The position numbers and the translations under genes were made by a program. Positions 34,735-43,840 of a DNA stretch of 64,000 nt are shown here, in pieces; position 1 is the stretch's first letter, and every line of letters begins with the position of its first letter. This DNA is from PRDV01 sp963710865 (GTDB taxonomy: Bacteria > Babelota > Babeliae > Babelales > Babelaceae), in contig CAVQBR010000002.1 of the NCBI GenBank assembly GCA_963710865.1, positions 186,001 to 250,000 on the forward strand. Direction: 5' to 3'. The notes under the pieces are model-generated. The model ran no database searches and had not been told where the DNA came from. It saw only the letters and a list, made by a program, of their open reading frames with translations.

Positions 34735-35678
34735 CGTGCACTCCTTTGAGCCACCTGAAGGAAATAATCCTCAAGAGTCGGCTTTTCTATTGCTATCTGG
34801 CTATACTCTATATTCTGCTTACTTACTCCAGTAAGGAATTGAGCAATCTGATGCTCATCAATATCAACCATAATCGATCGATCTGTCATCCTGAAAGTAA
34901 GATTGTGCATAGCTGCTAAAGACCCTATTGCTGGACAGTTTTCACTTACAAACTCAATACGAGTCTTCGAAACACGTGCTGCAAGTTGAGCAGGGGTATC
35001 GTGAGCAACAATTGTTCCTTGTTTCATAATAAGCACTCGATCGCAAACCGCAGTTACTTCATCCATATTATGCGAGGTAAAGAGAATCGATATTCCTCGT
35101 TCCTTTCTTTGTTCAATAACAAAGCGCCTCACTTCATGAGCAATATCAGGATCCAAAGATGCTGTTGGCTCATCAAGTAACACCACTTTGGGATCTGACA
35201 AAAAAGCTTTTGCCACAATAGCACGCGTTGTTTCCCCTGCTGAAAGAGCACCCGCTTGCCTATCTTTCAAATGCCAGAGATCGAACTGTTTTAGACAGCG
35301 TTCGATTCTCTCCTTACGTTGTTGAGAAGTGAGAAGATAGAGCTTTGCATAAAAATCTAAATTTTCATACACCGTCAGCCTTCCAGGCAAACGAACATAG
35401 GTGCTTGCAAAGGATACGTACTGCAAGAGCGCAGAGCGCTCTTTTGCAAAGTCTCTGCCAAAGTAGGTAATATGACCCGAAGTTGGAGTCAAAGTTCCTA
35501 ACAACATCTGAATGGTGGTGGTTTTACCAGCACCATTTGAACCGAGAAGCCCCAGTATTTCACCAGGTTTCAGTTCAAAAGAAATATGATCTACTGCCAC
35601 AAACGTCTTCTTTTCTTGAAAGAATGAGGATGTTTGAAATGCTTTATATAAGCGATCTACTCGTAATGGTATCTGCAT
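34731..35678 (-). CDS. ABC transporter ATP-binding protein
   Basis: 315 residues. Walker A GSNGAGKT (46-53), signature LSAGE (145-149, a variant of LSGGQ), Walker B VVLLDEP (165-171), and switch histidine in ILFTSHNMDE. The C-terminal 90 residues form the extra domain common in drug/polysaccharide exporter ATPases of the DrrA/CcmA group. Coupled to the permease at 33952 by a 4-base overlap and eight bases downstream of permease copy 1 (35687), so it could serve both. Confidence 0.93.
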   Translation of the reverse strand: MQIPLRVDRLYKAFQTSSFFQEKKTFVAVDHISFELKPGEILGLLGSNGAGKTTTIQMLLGTLTPTSGHITYFGRDFAKERSALLQYVSFASTYVRLPGRLTVYENLDFYAKLYLLTSQQRKERIERCLKQFDLWHLKDRQAGALSAGETTRAIVAKAFLSDPKVVLLDEPTASLDPDIAHEVRRFVIEQRKERGISILFTSHNMDEVTAVCDRVLIMKQGTIVAHDTPAQLAARVSKTRIEFVSENCPAIGSLAAMHNLTFRMTDRSIMVDIDEHQIAQFLTGVSKQNIEYSQIAIEKPTLEDYFLQVAQRSAR

Positions 35679-35686
35679 AGGACTCC

Positions 35687-36472
35687 TTAAACATAGTCGA
35701 GGCGATTCTTAAAGCCTCTAATAGCAAGCACTGCAAAAATAACAATCGAAACTGAAAGCATACCAACACATACCCAATACGGTAACGTGTTTGCTTGGCC
35801 AAGGACGGCCGCTCTATTACCTTCATAAGCATAGACCAAAGGATTTAATAAGTTGACATAGCTCCAGAATGGCGATGCTTCATGAAGCGCCACCCAAGGA
35901 AACTGAAACCCACCAAAAAAGAGCAGTTGGGATCCAAAGCGTAAATGGAATCGTGAAAACCCTTTATTCCCTTTAGTCCAGCTGATTAAATAGAGAGTAA
36001 ACGCTCCAAGAAAGAGATTCATCAGCAGATAAATCAGAATAAACTTAGGAATATGCAGATGACCCAAGCTAAACTTGTCTCCCAAAATAAGTTTACCAAG
36101 GGGCAATGTCAATATATTGAGAAAAAAGGCGTCCAATCCAAAAGCAACGGAATACTTCACAAAAATAAGCCACGAGTGGATCGGTAACGTCAGTTCATAA
36201 GATACTGACCTATCTCCTTGAAGATCTGATACCAATGACATACCATCTCGCCAGTTTGTAGTAAAATAGCACATCCTGACATACGAACCGACGATCATGA
36301 AAGCTCCATAATCGGCCGGCATCCCTAAATAAGGCAAGATATATCCCCCTATAATGATAAAGGTTGCCGGCATAACCATTGCATTAACCAAATTATTAAG
36401 AAAGTCCTTTTTCAGTACGCGTAAATCACGCCATACCAACCATCCGAAGACTTTTAAGACCGACATGTTCAT
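35687..36472 (-). CDS. ABC-2 type permease, tandem copy 1 of 3
   Basis: 261 residues when started at the ATG at 36472, which has AAAGGAG upstream and gives the same N-terminus (MNMSVLK-FGWLVWRDLRVL) and the same length as the other two copies. Six hydrophobic segments. Helix 2 contains MPATFIIIGGYILPYLG, and FLGAFTLYLISWTKG lies mid-protein. The strong likeness among the three copies over their full length points to recent tandem duplication. ABC-2 permeases often work as dimers, so three related copies could form mixed dimers. Confidence 0.88.
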   Translation of the reverse strand: MNMSVLKVFGWLVWRDLRVLKKDFLNNLVNAMVMPATFIIIGGYILPYLGMPADYGAFMIVGSYVRMCYFTTNWRDGMSLVSDLQGDRSVSYELTLPIHSWLIFVKYSVAFGLDAFFLNILTLPLGKLILGDKFSLGHLHIPKFILIYLLMNLFLGAFTLYLISWTKGNKGFSRFHLRFGSQLLFFGGFQFPWVALHEASPFWSYVNLLNPLVYAYEGNRAAVLGQANTLPYWVCVGMLSVSIVIFAVLAIRGFKNRLDYV

Positions 36473-36595
36473 GGGTATTCTCCTTTCTCTCTCTGCCATT
36501 TGAACTTTCTTTACCAACATGATGAGCCATGGTTAGTTCACCAGGACTTCAAACGGATGTACTGCACTCTTCTTTTCTCATGACCTCTGCATTCC

Positions 36596-37381
36596 TTATA
36601 CATAATCAAGGCGCCTCTTAAAACCTCTGATAGAGAGGAGAGCAAAGATAACAATCGAGACAGAAAGCATCCCGACACACACCCAATATGATAAGGTATT
36701 TGCTTGGCCAAGAACAGCTGCTCTATTGCCTTCATACGCATAGACCAAGGGATTGAGTAAGCTTACATAACTCCAGAACTCAGATGCTTTATGAAGCACC
36801 ACCCAAGGAAACTGAAAGCCACTAAAAATTATCAATTGAGACCCAAAGCGTAAATGAAATCGCGAAAACCCCTTATGCCCCTTAGTCCAGCTCACTAAAT
36901 ATACAGTAAATGCTCCAAAGAAGAGATTCATCAGTAGATAGATAAGAATGAACTTAGGGATATGAAGATGTGCCAAACTAAACCTGTCTCCCAAAATAAG
37001 CTTGCCAAGGGGCAATGTTAGTATATTTAGAAAGAAAGCGTCCAGTGCATAAGTAACTAAGTACTTCACAAAGATAAGCCATGAGGGTATGGGCAACGTC
37101 AGCTCATACGATACTGAACGATCTCCTTGAATATCTGATACCAATGCCATACCATCTCGCCAATTTGTCGTAGAATAACACATCAGAACAAGCGAACTAA
37201 CGATCATGAAAGCTCCATAATCGGTAGGCGCGCCTAAAAAGGGTAGGATGTATCCTCCTATAATAATAAATATTGTTGGTACAATCATTGCATCAATCAA
37301 ATTATTAAAGAAATCTTCTTTCAGTACCCGCAAGTCACGCCATACCAACCAACCAAAGATTTTTAAGACCGACATGTTCAT
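36596..37381 (-). CDS. ABC-2 type permease, tandem copy 2 of 3
   Basis: 261 residues, collinear with copies 1 and 3 throughout, with scattered substitutions (for example VPTIFIIIGGYILPFLG where the others have MPATFIIIGGYILPYLG). Six hydrophobic segments as in the other copies. The upstream spacer holds a hairpin, and the spacers after copies 2 and 3 share a TTCACCAGG block, so the duplication included the intergenic DNA. Confidence 0.88.
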   Translation of the reverse strand: MNMSVLKIFGWLVWRDLRVLKEDFFNNLIDAMIVPTIFIIIGGYILPFLGAPTDYGAFMIVSSLVLMCYSTTNWRDGMALVSDIQGDRSVSYELTLPIPSWLIFVKYLVTYALDAFFLNILTLPLGKLILGDRFSLAHLHIPKFILIYLLMNLFFGAFTVYLVSWTKGHKGFSRFHLRFGSQLIIFSGFQFPWVVLHKASEFWSYVSLLNPLVYAYEGNRAAVLGQANTLSYWVCVGMLSVSIVIFALLSIRGFKRRLDYV

Positions 37382-37415
37382 AAAGAGTTTCCCCGCATCA
37401 GCGATTTTATATCAG

Positions 37416-37447
37416 CATTGGAAGCCCAGTTCACCAGGCTTCCAATG
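37416..37447. repeat. Hairpin between permease copies 2 and 3
   Basis: CATTGGAAGCC (37416-37426) and GGCTTCCAATG (37437-37447) form a perfect 11-bp stem with a 10-base loop. No T-run follows on the minus strand, so it may be an RNA-processing or stabilising hairpin rather than a terminator. Confidence 0.45.
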
Positions 37448-37479
37448 GAACTATGATCTATTAACATTCATAGCAATCC

Positions 37480-38265
37480 TTATACATAATCGAGGCGCTT
37501 CTTAAAGCCTCTGACCGAAAGTATCGCAAAAATAACGATCGAAGCTGAAAGCATTCCGGCACACACCCAATAATTTAAGGTGTTCGCTTGGCCTAAAATG
37601 GCTGCTCTATTTCCTTCAAAAGCATAGACAAAGGGATTGAGTAAGCTTACATATGACCAAAACGGAAATGCTTTGTGAAGCACCGCCCAGGGGAACTGGA
37701 AGCCACTGAAAAAGATTAACTGCGATCCATAGCGTAAAAAGAATCGTGAAAACCCTTCATGCCCTTTAGTCCAGCTCACTAAAAATACCGTAAATGCTCC
37801 AAAGAAGAGATTCATCAGCAAATATATGAGAATAAACTTTGGAATATGAAGATGAGCTAAGCTAAATCTGTCTCCCAAAATAAGCTTACCAAGGGGCAAT
37901 GTTAATATATTAAGAAAAAAGGCATCCAATGCATACGCAACCGAATACTTCACAAAAATAAGCCATGAGGGTATCGGTAGCGTCAGCTCATAGGATACCG
38001 ATCTGTCACCTTGAATATCAGATACGAGTTCAATACCATCACGCCAGTTCGTCGTAGAGTAGCACATCATAACAAGCGAACTGACAATCATGAAAGCTCC
38101 ATAATCAGCAGGCATCCCTAAATAAGGCAAGATATATCCCCCTATAATAATAAAGGTCGCAGGCATAACCATTGCGTCGATCAAATTATTAAGAAAGTCC
38201 TCTTTCAGTACTCGTAAGTCACGCCATACAAGCCATCCAAAGATTTTTAAAACTGAACTATTCAT
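37480..38265 (-). CDS. ABC-2 type permease, tandem copy 3 of 3
   Basis: 261 residues; first permease of the cluster in transcription order. Its ATG overlaps the stop of the ATPase at 38262 by four bases, so this copy is the natural partner of that ATPase. Six hydrophobic segments and the same family block MPATFIIIGGYILPYLG. Differences from copies 1 and 2 concentrate around the fourth and fifth hydrophobic segments (FFLRYGSQLIFFSGFQFPWA). Confidence 0.88.
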   Translation of the reverse strand: MNSSVLKIFGWLVWRDLRVLKEDFLNNLIDAMVMPATFIIIGGYILPYLGMPADYGAFMIVSSLVMMCYSTTNWRDGIELVSDIQGDRSVSYELTLPIPSWLIFVKYSVAYALDAFFLNILTLPLGKLILGDRFSLAHLHIPKFILIYLLMNLFFGAFTVFLVSWTKGHEGFSRFFLRYGSQLIFFSGFQFPWAVLHKAFPFWSYVSLLNPFVYAFEGNRAAILGQANTLNYWVCAGMLSASIVIFAILSVRGFKKRLDYV

Positions 38266-39017
38266 ACAGACTCCTTTTCTTCGCTCATCAGATTTAAAAA
38301 GACATCTTCCAGAGACTTTTGAGCATAACTCGTTTTTAAATTCTCAGGCTTGTCGATTGCGCGGACAATGCCCTTATCTAAAATACAGACTCTTGAAGAC
38401 AGATATTCAGCCTCATCTAAATAATGAGTCGTCAATATCACGGTAACGCCTTCTTCTTTCAACTTAAGAATAATATCCCAAAGTTGCCTTCTAATATGAG
38501 GATCTAATCCCACCGTTGGTTCATCTAATATCACCAACATCGGCTTATGCATAAGCGAACGAGCTATAAGTAAGCGCTGCTTATATCCCCCTGAAAGTAT
38601 TGAAGGCGACGAAGAAGCATAAGGTGTAAGCTCAAACTGTTCAAGTAACTCAGAAACACGACGTTTAATTTCCGCTGGAGCCATTAAGTAATAGCGTCCT
38701 GCAAAAATAAGGTTTTCTTCGACCGTTAAACTACGTTCAAAATTAGGCTTCTGTGGACAAAAGCCCAGTAATCGGCGATACGAAAGCACATCTTCATAGA
38801 TCGACTTTCCTTCCCAAATAATGTCACCTGCAGTTGGTGGATGTAACGTCGCTATAATTGAGGAAAGCGTTGTCTTTCCCGCACCATTGACACCTAACAA
38901 TCCAAAGATCTCACCCCGATAGAGGTCAAGACTTACCCCTTTAAGAGCCTCGATAGTGGTAGAACTATCATGATATACCTTTTTAATATCATGAATACGC
39001 AACAAAAGATTGGCCAT
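38262..39017 (-). CDS. ABC transporter ATP-binding protein
   Basis: 251 residues. Walker A GVNGAGKT (42-49), signature LSGGY (141-145), Walker B LVILDEP (161-167), switch histidine in VILTTHYLDEAE. This is the DrrA/NodI-type ATPase that powers ABC-2 exporters. First gene of the six-gene run 39017-33952, coupled by overlap to permease copy 3. It is distinct from the ATPase at 34731, so the cluster has two ATPases and four permeases. Confidence 0.93.
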   Translation of the reverse strand: MANLLLRIHDIKKVYHDSSTTIEALKGVSLDLYRGEIFGLLGVNGAGKTTLSSIIATLHPPTAGDIIWEGKSIYEDVLSYRRLLGFCPQKPNFERSLTVEENLIFAGRYYLMAPAEIKRRVSELLEQFELTPYASSSPSILSGGYKQRLLIARSLMHKPMLVILDEPTVGLDPHIRRQLWDIILKLKEEGVTVILTTHYLDEAEYLSSRVCILDKGIVRAIDKPENLKTSYAQKSLEDVFLNLMSEEKESV

Positions 39018-39209
39018 TGCGGCTCCTTACAAAAATAACTAAAAAATATTAAAACTCACAGCCGTAAGCTGTACTTTGTGGGGAAAAACTGATCCGATTG
39101 GACTCGTTATTAGAAACTGGTTTTCATGACGCGGACTCCGCAGCAATAGGTGAAATTTCCTCAATTCTACTATCACTCGGCGAAAAAAGCAACTGAAAGT
39201 TTAGAAAAA

Positions 39210-39234
39210 GGGCTCATCTTTTTTCGATGAGCCC
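39210..39234 (-). terminator. Rho-independent terminator of the gene at 39251
   Basis: On the minus strand GGGCTCATC and GATGAGCCC form a 9-bp stem with a 7-base loop, followed by TTTTTCT, 16 bases after the stop codon. Confidence 0.8.
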
Positions 39235-39250
39235 CTGGGATCAATCAATA

Positions 39251-39937
39251 TTACTTTTCTTCTTCTTCGCTAAACTTATCAAATGCGAACTTCACAACTC
39301 CTCCAAGCCCGTGATACACGAGAGCGGCGTAGGCAATCGCAAACAGACCCCTATGTAAAGGATCGAGTTTCTGTTCGAATTTGAAATGAAGAGCTATTGC
39401 ATACCCAGCCGCCAAACTCAGAGCACCGAAACCCATTTTCTTATACAGTGCATTTGGATCCTGTGTTTTTTCTAAACGTTTTGCTAATTCAGCCAATTCT
39501 TTTTGAGCCTGCTCACTAAGAGCTGTTCTTTCAGCAGCATCAAGCTCCTTATCCTGTTCAATAAGACTCTTGAGTTGCTCGGCTAAAGCCACCGCAGGCT
39601 TCGTATCAATGCTGTTAATTAATTTTACGATTTCGCCAAACTGGTCATGTATAGCTCCTAGCTGAGCGCTTATATCTTCATCAGTATCAATTTGGACGAG
39701 CTTGTCGCACTTGCCAACCAACAACTTTGAAATAAGAGCTAGATCATTCCGTTGCTTTTTCTCAAGAATAGGAAATCCACTCAGCTGTTGAAGAATATAA
39801 TGCTTTCTTCGTGCACTCTCTTGCAGAGTCTGCGCTAACCTATCTTGAAACGTTGTCTCTTGCGCAAACAAACTGCCGACAAAAATAGCTGCCGCAAGTA
39901 CACCCAAGGAACGTTTTTTAGAATGTGTGTATACCAT
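39251..39937 (-). CDS. Exported or membrane protein with helical domain and two C-terminal membrane segments
   Basis: 228 residues. Signal peptide at about residues 1-25 (SLGVLAAAIFVGSLFAQ, likely cleavage after FAQ or nearby). Residues 30-165 are predicted helical with coiled-coil-like heptads (AERTALSEQAQKELAELAKR). Two hydrophobic segments lie at about 169-185 and 196-214. The tail is acidic (EEEEK). GGGGAG lies before the ATG and a terminator follows, so it is a single-gene unit. I do not recognise a family. The layout (signal peptide, helices, late membrane segment) recalls the 989-residue repeat protein. Confidence 0.6.
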   Translation of the reverse strand: MVYTHSKKRSLGVLAAAIFVGSLFAQETTFQDRLAQTLQESARRKHYILQQLSGFPILEKKQRNDLALISKLLVGKCDKLVQIDTDEDISAQLGAIHDQFGEIVKLINSIDTKPAVALAEQLKSLIEQDKELDAAERTALSEQAQKELAELAKRLEKTQDPNALYKKMGFGALSLAAGYAIALHFKFEQKLDPLHRGLFAIAYAALVYHGLGGVVKFAFDKFSEEEEK

Positions 39938-40093
39938 AAAATCTCCCCTTATGAGTTAAAGTTTTTTTTGAACCTCAGATAAGAGTACCAAATTACCTCG
40001 AAAGTTCAATCTATTTTCGTGCATTGACAGGAAGCGCACTTCCGCTTACAGTCAAGGAGAGTAAAACTTACAAAACTACCAAGGATAGCTTAT

Positions 40094-40624
40094 ATGCACA
40101 GAACAAGCTTACTCGCGGCACTCGAACTTTATGACATCAGTTCATTCATACAACCGATAGAACGAGAATATAAAAAGAGATGCACTGAGTTTATAACTGC
40201 CCATCTAAACTGTTTTGAGAGGTCAAACAAAGGGCACATTACCGGCTCCGCATGGATAATAAATGCAACTGCTACAAAGGCACTTCTCACCCATCACAAA
40301 AAACTCTCTCAGTGGCTCCAACTTGGTGGGCATGCAGATGGCGACCCAGATATTAAACGAGTAGCACTCAAAGAAGCACAAGAAGAATCAGGACTTGAAT
40401 CTTTAAAGTTTCTGCACGAAGGCATTTTTGATATCGACATTCATCCGATCCCTGGAGCGTGTGACTACCATTATGATATTAGATTTCTCCTGCAAGCAGA
40501 GTCAGAAGAGTTTACCGTAAGCGATGAGTCCCATGCACTTGCTTGGGTAGATCTTGATAAGATAGAACTCTATTCGAGAGAGCAATCACTCATACGCATG
40601 GCCACAAAGTGTAAGCTCTTCTAG
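40094..40624 (+). CDS. Nudix hydrolase
   Basis: 176 residues. The Nudix box is LGGHADGDPDIKRVALKEAQ followed by EESGL, with the catalytic core REUxEExGU present as KEAQEESGL; the glutamate seven residues before the core is replaced by Pro, as in the known GGHADGDPD subgroup. Nudix enzymes cleave nucleoside diphosphate-linked compounds; the substrate here is unknown. The last 35 bases overlap the end of the gene on the other strand. Confidence 0.88.
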   Translation: MHRTSLLAALELYDISSFIQPIEREYKKRCTEFITAHLNCFERSNKGHITGSAWIINATATKALLTHHKKLSQWLQLGGHADGDPDIKRVALKEAQEESGLESLKFLHEGIFDIDIHPIPGACDYHYDIRFLLQAESEEFTVSDESHALAWVDLDKIELYSREQSLIRMATKCKLF

Positions 40625-41096
40625 GATCTCCCTTATCGGCAAAAAAAAGATACGAGAGAGAAAGAACGAAGCAGGACCAAGCTACTATATGCATTACAAT
40701 GCAAGATATTAGGAATGACATTGTCACCGCGTCTCGGCAGAAATCGGTGTATATGATCGTATAGGCAAATCGATCCTTATGCTCAGCTGAGCTTCCAAAG
40801 AAATATGCTATCCACCGGGCACCATAGGTTAAGAAGGCGTACAGTATTACATTACAAACTGCTACGGCAAAAGGAAATGGCCCAGGGTAGTAGAAGACCG
40901 AAAATCCCATGGGAATGAGAACCAGACTGGAACTAACAATTGTGGAAACCAGACGTTGCTTAATACTATGACGCTTACTCAGTGCCTCGATATCTGTTAA
41001 TGGTGCAATAGACACCCAATCATGCAAGGTGAGTATAAGTGAGAGCACACTCTGCAAAAAAATAAATATACTCTTAGTACCTCCACTGGTAATCAT
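40590..41096 (-). CDS. Four-helix membrane protein, unknown family
   Basis: 168 residues with hydrophobic segments at about 9-24, 50-68, 74-94 and 124-151. The loop between segments 1 and 2 carries DIEALSKRHSIKQRL. Convergent with the Nudix gene and overlapping it by 35 bases, so the C-terminal residues of one of the two genes may be misjudged. No family recognised. Confidence 0.5.
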   Translation of the reverse strand: MITSGGTKSIFIFLQSVLSLILTLHDWVSIAPLTDIEALSKRHSIKQRLVSTIVSSSLVLIPMGFSVFYYPGPFPFAVAVCNVILYAFLTYGARWIAYFFGSSAEHKDRFAYTIIYTDFCRDAVTMSFLISCIVMHIVAWSCFVLSLSYLFFADKGDPRRAYTLWPCV

Positions 41097-41286
41097 ACAT
41101 CAAGCAACCAATCAGATAAAAAATGACAAACTTTCTTTAAAACAAGAAATGACCCCTTAAACAAAGCACATTTTTGCTCATTCCTTCGTTTCAATCCTGC
41201 TCCTTCAAAAGAAGGTATTGTATTTCAACTTAAAAGGGTATACAGTGTTTGCTGATAAAAATAATAAACCCTCTGAAAGGTCAGCT

Positions 41287-42093
41287 ATGGCGCTTACAAA
41301 ACTTGAATACCTCGACCAAACTCTACATACACTGCAATCGTTACTGAAAAAAGGACACTTTCGTACCGAAGAAGACATTTATACCTATCTTGTCGGCTGC
41401 CCACTTGCTGAATCGGTCACGCTGACGAGCAAGCACAAAAGATCACTGTTTGAACTGAGAAACTACCTCTTACTTATACAGGAACAGCAGCGTAAGAATC
41501 AAACTGAGAGTCGTTATTTTTCCGCTATCAGTGGGCCTCATTGGATCCATGCAGAAGCTCGCTTTGAAAGTACCTACGTCGGCTACCAGGACTTAGTTAA
41601 GCTGTATATCCCCTTAGAATATAAGGATCTACACCATAAGGCACGTGCCATCTTCGATTATTTATTCTCACTCAAGAATCGCTTCTGCTACAAGGTTATG
41701 TACAAAGATCGCCTCGATACCCTCTGTATATGGATTACTCGTTCTGCTCTTGATGAGGTGATAGATTATCTTCAGTCATTTTTAGAACACCTCCTCCCTG
41801 CGCCTACCTTTTGCCCTACCTATCGTAACATAGGTATCACGCGAGAACTCACTACAAGCTTTAACGACATAATAGCATCTACTCTGTTTGAATATCTCCA
41901 AATAGCCGGCACCCCTGTACTCTCGGATTACATAGAGTATCTTGAACAGAGGAAGTTTAGTAAAACAAGGTACTTTGCTTCCAAAGAGTTTGATACGGGT
42001 GTCGTTGTGCGCTCCCTCAAATGTATCCTGTATAATACTTGCCCGGTAAACTCTGAAAGATATACCATCACTCATTTTAACATTGAGGATTAG
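41287..42093 (+). CDS. Hypothetical cytoplasmic protein
   Basis: 268 residues from the ATG at 41287 (GAAAGG six bases upstream); a TTG start 23 codons earlier is possible but has no site. No signal peptide or membrane segment. Mostly helical with several aromatic-rich strands (SRYFSAISGPHWIHAEARFE). Composition resembles genuine genes of the window, and it stands alone between a convergent pair and a long non-coding stretch. No family recognised. Confidence 0.55.
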   Translation: MALTKLEYLDQTLHTLQSLLKKGHFRTEEDIYTYLVGCPLAESVTLTSKHKRSLFELRNYLLLIQEQQRKNQTESRYFSAISGPHWIHAEARFESTYVGYQDLVKLYIPLEYKDLHHKARAIFDYLFSLKNRFCYKVMYKDRLDTLCIWITRSALDEVIDYLQSFLEHLLPAPTFCPTYRNIGITRELTTSFNDIIASTLFEYLQIAGTPVLSDYIEYLEQRKFSKTRYFASKEFDTGVVVRSLKCILYNTCPVNSERYTITHFNIED

Positions 42094-43205
42094 CTAACTA
42101 TATCGACAAGCTCGGCCAAAGCCTAAACATAGGCTGAATAATCCAACAAATCAATATGGGTAGCCTGAGGCGAGAGCTCCTTAAACCAGGCTGTTTTCAC
42201 GACCTCCAGTGGGCCCAAAAGGAAATATATTACTAGTTCCATCAAGAGGCAAATTAAGGATTCTTTTAAACATAATAAGAGTTTTCCATGTAAAAATGAT
42301 AGTATGACTAATCTAATTTCCTAAATCGCAAAAAAACAAAACAAGGCTGATTTGCACCTTATTGAGGTTGATTTTTTTATTGTTTCGCTAGTATAAGAAG
42401 TTTTAAGCAGATATGTGTTCAAGAACACAGCTGAAAGGAGATAGTTTGCAAAAGATGCCTTCGAATTATGAAATCGCTACTAAGCATTTTCCATAGAAAG
42501 ATGATAGTAGCACTAGCACAATTCCAAATTTCTTCCCTTCTTCCAGCCAGAAGGTCTCTTTCAAGCTCATGTGTCTCTAGTTATGCAATTTAGAACACAG
42601 TTAGCGTGCAAAGCTCAAGAAATGACGTCCATCACGCAATGAGGTTTCTCTGAATGCCTTTTGGCAGAAAAAATAAAGTCTCACCCCTTTCGAGAAGGAA
42701 TCTGAGCAAGTTGCCCTCAATTTAAACAAGCTTATAATCGCAGCAAATTGGTATCGGTGACAATTCCACCATGATGTGGTAGTTTTTCAACCACCTGTGT
42801 AAAAAATGCCACGACCTCGAATCAGAAACTAACTTTTAAAGTTCAATTATTGAACACCAAAAGTTCTAAGTTGGGAATAAAGCCTCAACAGCAATGTCAA
42901 ATGCTTATTCAATCAAAACATCAGGCAGCAGCTTAAAAAATTCGCTTTTTTAATTGATATTATAAGAGGCAATAAGCCAGAAGTGTCATTTAAATAAAGT
43001 ATTTCCATAGCAACGCATCACAATGCAATTGTAAGTGAGCTGATTTGCAAGTTTTGACATTTTTACCATCGGCTGGTAAATTTTTAACCACGAATGTAAA
43101 GTCTACCACAAGCACGCTCTTTCTCTGAACCAATACAACATATGGGACAAAGTTATTTTTGAAAAAAATCCTTGATCCCAACAAACACCTGAAAGAACAA
43201 TAAAC
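42094..43205. repeat. 1.1-kb non-coding stretch with decayed direct repeats
   Basis: No gene on either strand. Blocks recur in degenerate form: TTTTCCATGTAAAAATGATA (about 42286) against TTTTCCATAGAAAGATGATA (about 42488) and a third trace near 43003; CTGATTTGCA at about 42350 and 43042; and a 70-base block starting GACAATTCCACCATGATGTG (about 42757) that resembles GACATTTTTACCATCGGCTG (about 43057). The region may be the remains of repeated elements or of a duplicated gene. Confidence 0.5.
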
Positions 43206-43703
43206 ATGAGTGCCGCTCTCACAATACGTCCCTTTAAATCTTCTGACACAAACGCTATTGTTAGCCTGTTTAGGGAAACCGTACACACTATAGGCGCTCG
43301 ATATTACTCTCCGGAACAAGTTGCAGCCTGGGCACCCCTCGATGAGCCGACGGCCGATAGAGACATCGTATTCAACAGTTGGCAAACGAAACTTGAAACC
43401 TCGCATGCCTTTGTGGCAGAAAAAGACGGCATCCTCATTGGATTTGGCGATATAAGCTCCGCTGGACATCTCGATCACCTCTACGTGCATAAAGACTATC
43501 AAGGGTCTGGGGCAAGTCTTGCACTGCTGAAAAAGCTTGAGCAGAAGGCACGGGAACTAGGCCTTACAAAAATTACCACCGATGCAAGTACTATGGCAAT
43601 GCTCCTGGCAAAACGACGAGGATTTGTGGTTGTTACAAAACAGACAGTAGTATGCAGGGATGTTGAACTAACTAATTATCGCATGGAAAAACTCCTAAGC
43701 TAG
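43206..43703 (+). CDS. GNAT-family N-acetyltransferase
   Basis: 165 residues. GNAT order is visible: beta1 ALTIRPFKSSDTNAI, helix 1 with SLFRETVHTIGARYYSPEQV, beta4 SAGHLDHLYVHKDYQGSGAS containing the acetyl-CoA pyrophosphate loop (Q-G-S-G-A), and TTDASTMAMLLAKRRGFVVV at the end. It resembles the YafP/PhnO-like group with the YSPEQVAAWAP segment. Acceptor substrate unknown. The ribosome-binding site is weak. Confidence 0.88.
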   Translation: MSAALTIRPFKSSDTNAIVSLFRETVHTIGARYYSPEQVAAWAPLDEPTADRDIVFNSWQTKLETSHAFVAEKDGILIGFGDISSAGHLDHLYVHKDYQGSGASLALLKKLEQKARELGLTKITTDASTMAMLLAKRRGFVVVTKQTVVCRDVELTNYRMEKLLS

Positions 43704-43840
43704 GCCCAGAGCTACTGTTAAAATCCTATGAAGAGCACCACGACCATACTCTAGCCCAGGGTTCTACTGATTCGTGACCATTCGCACTTCAACAAATACT
43801 ATGTTACGTTATTTATATAACTGAAATTTGAAAGGACATT

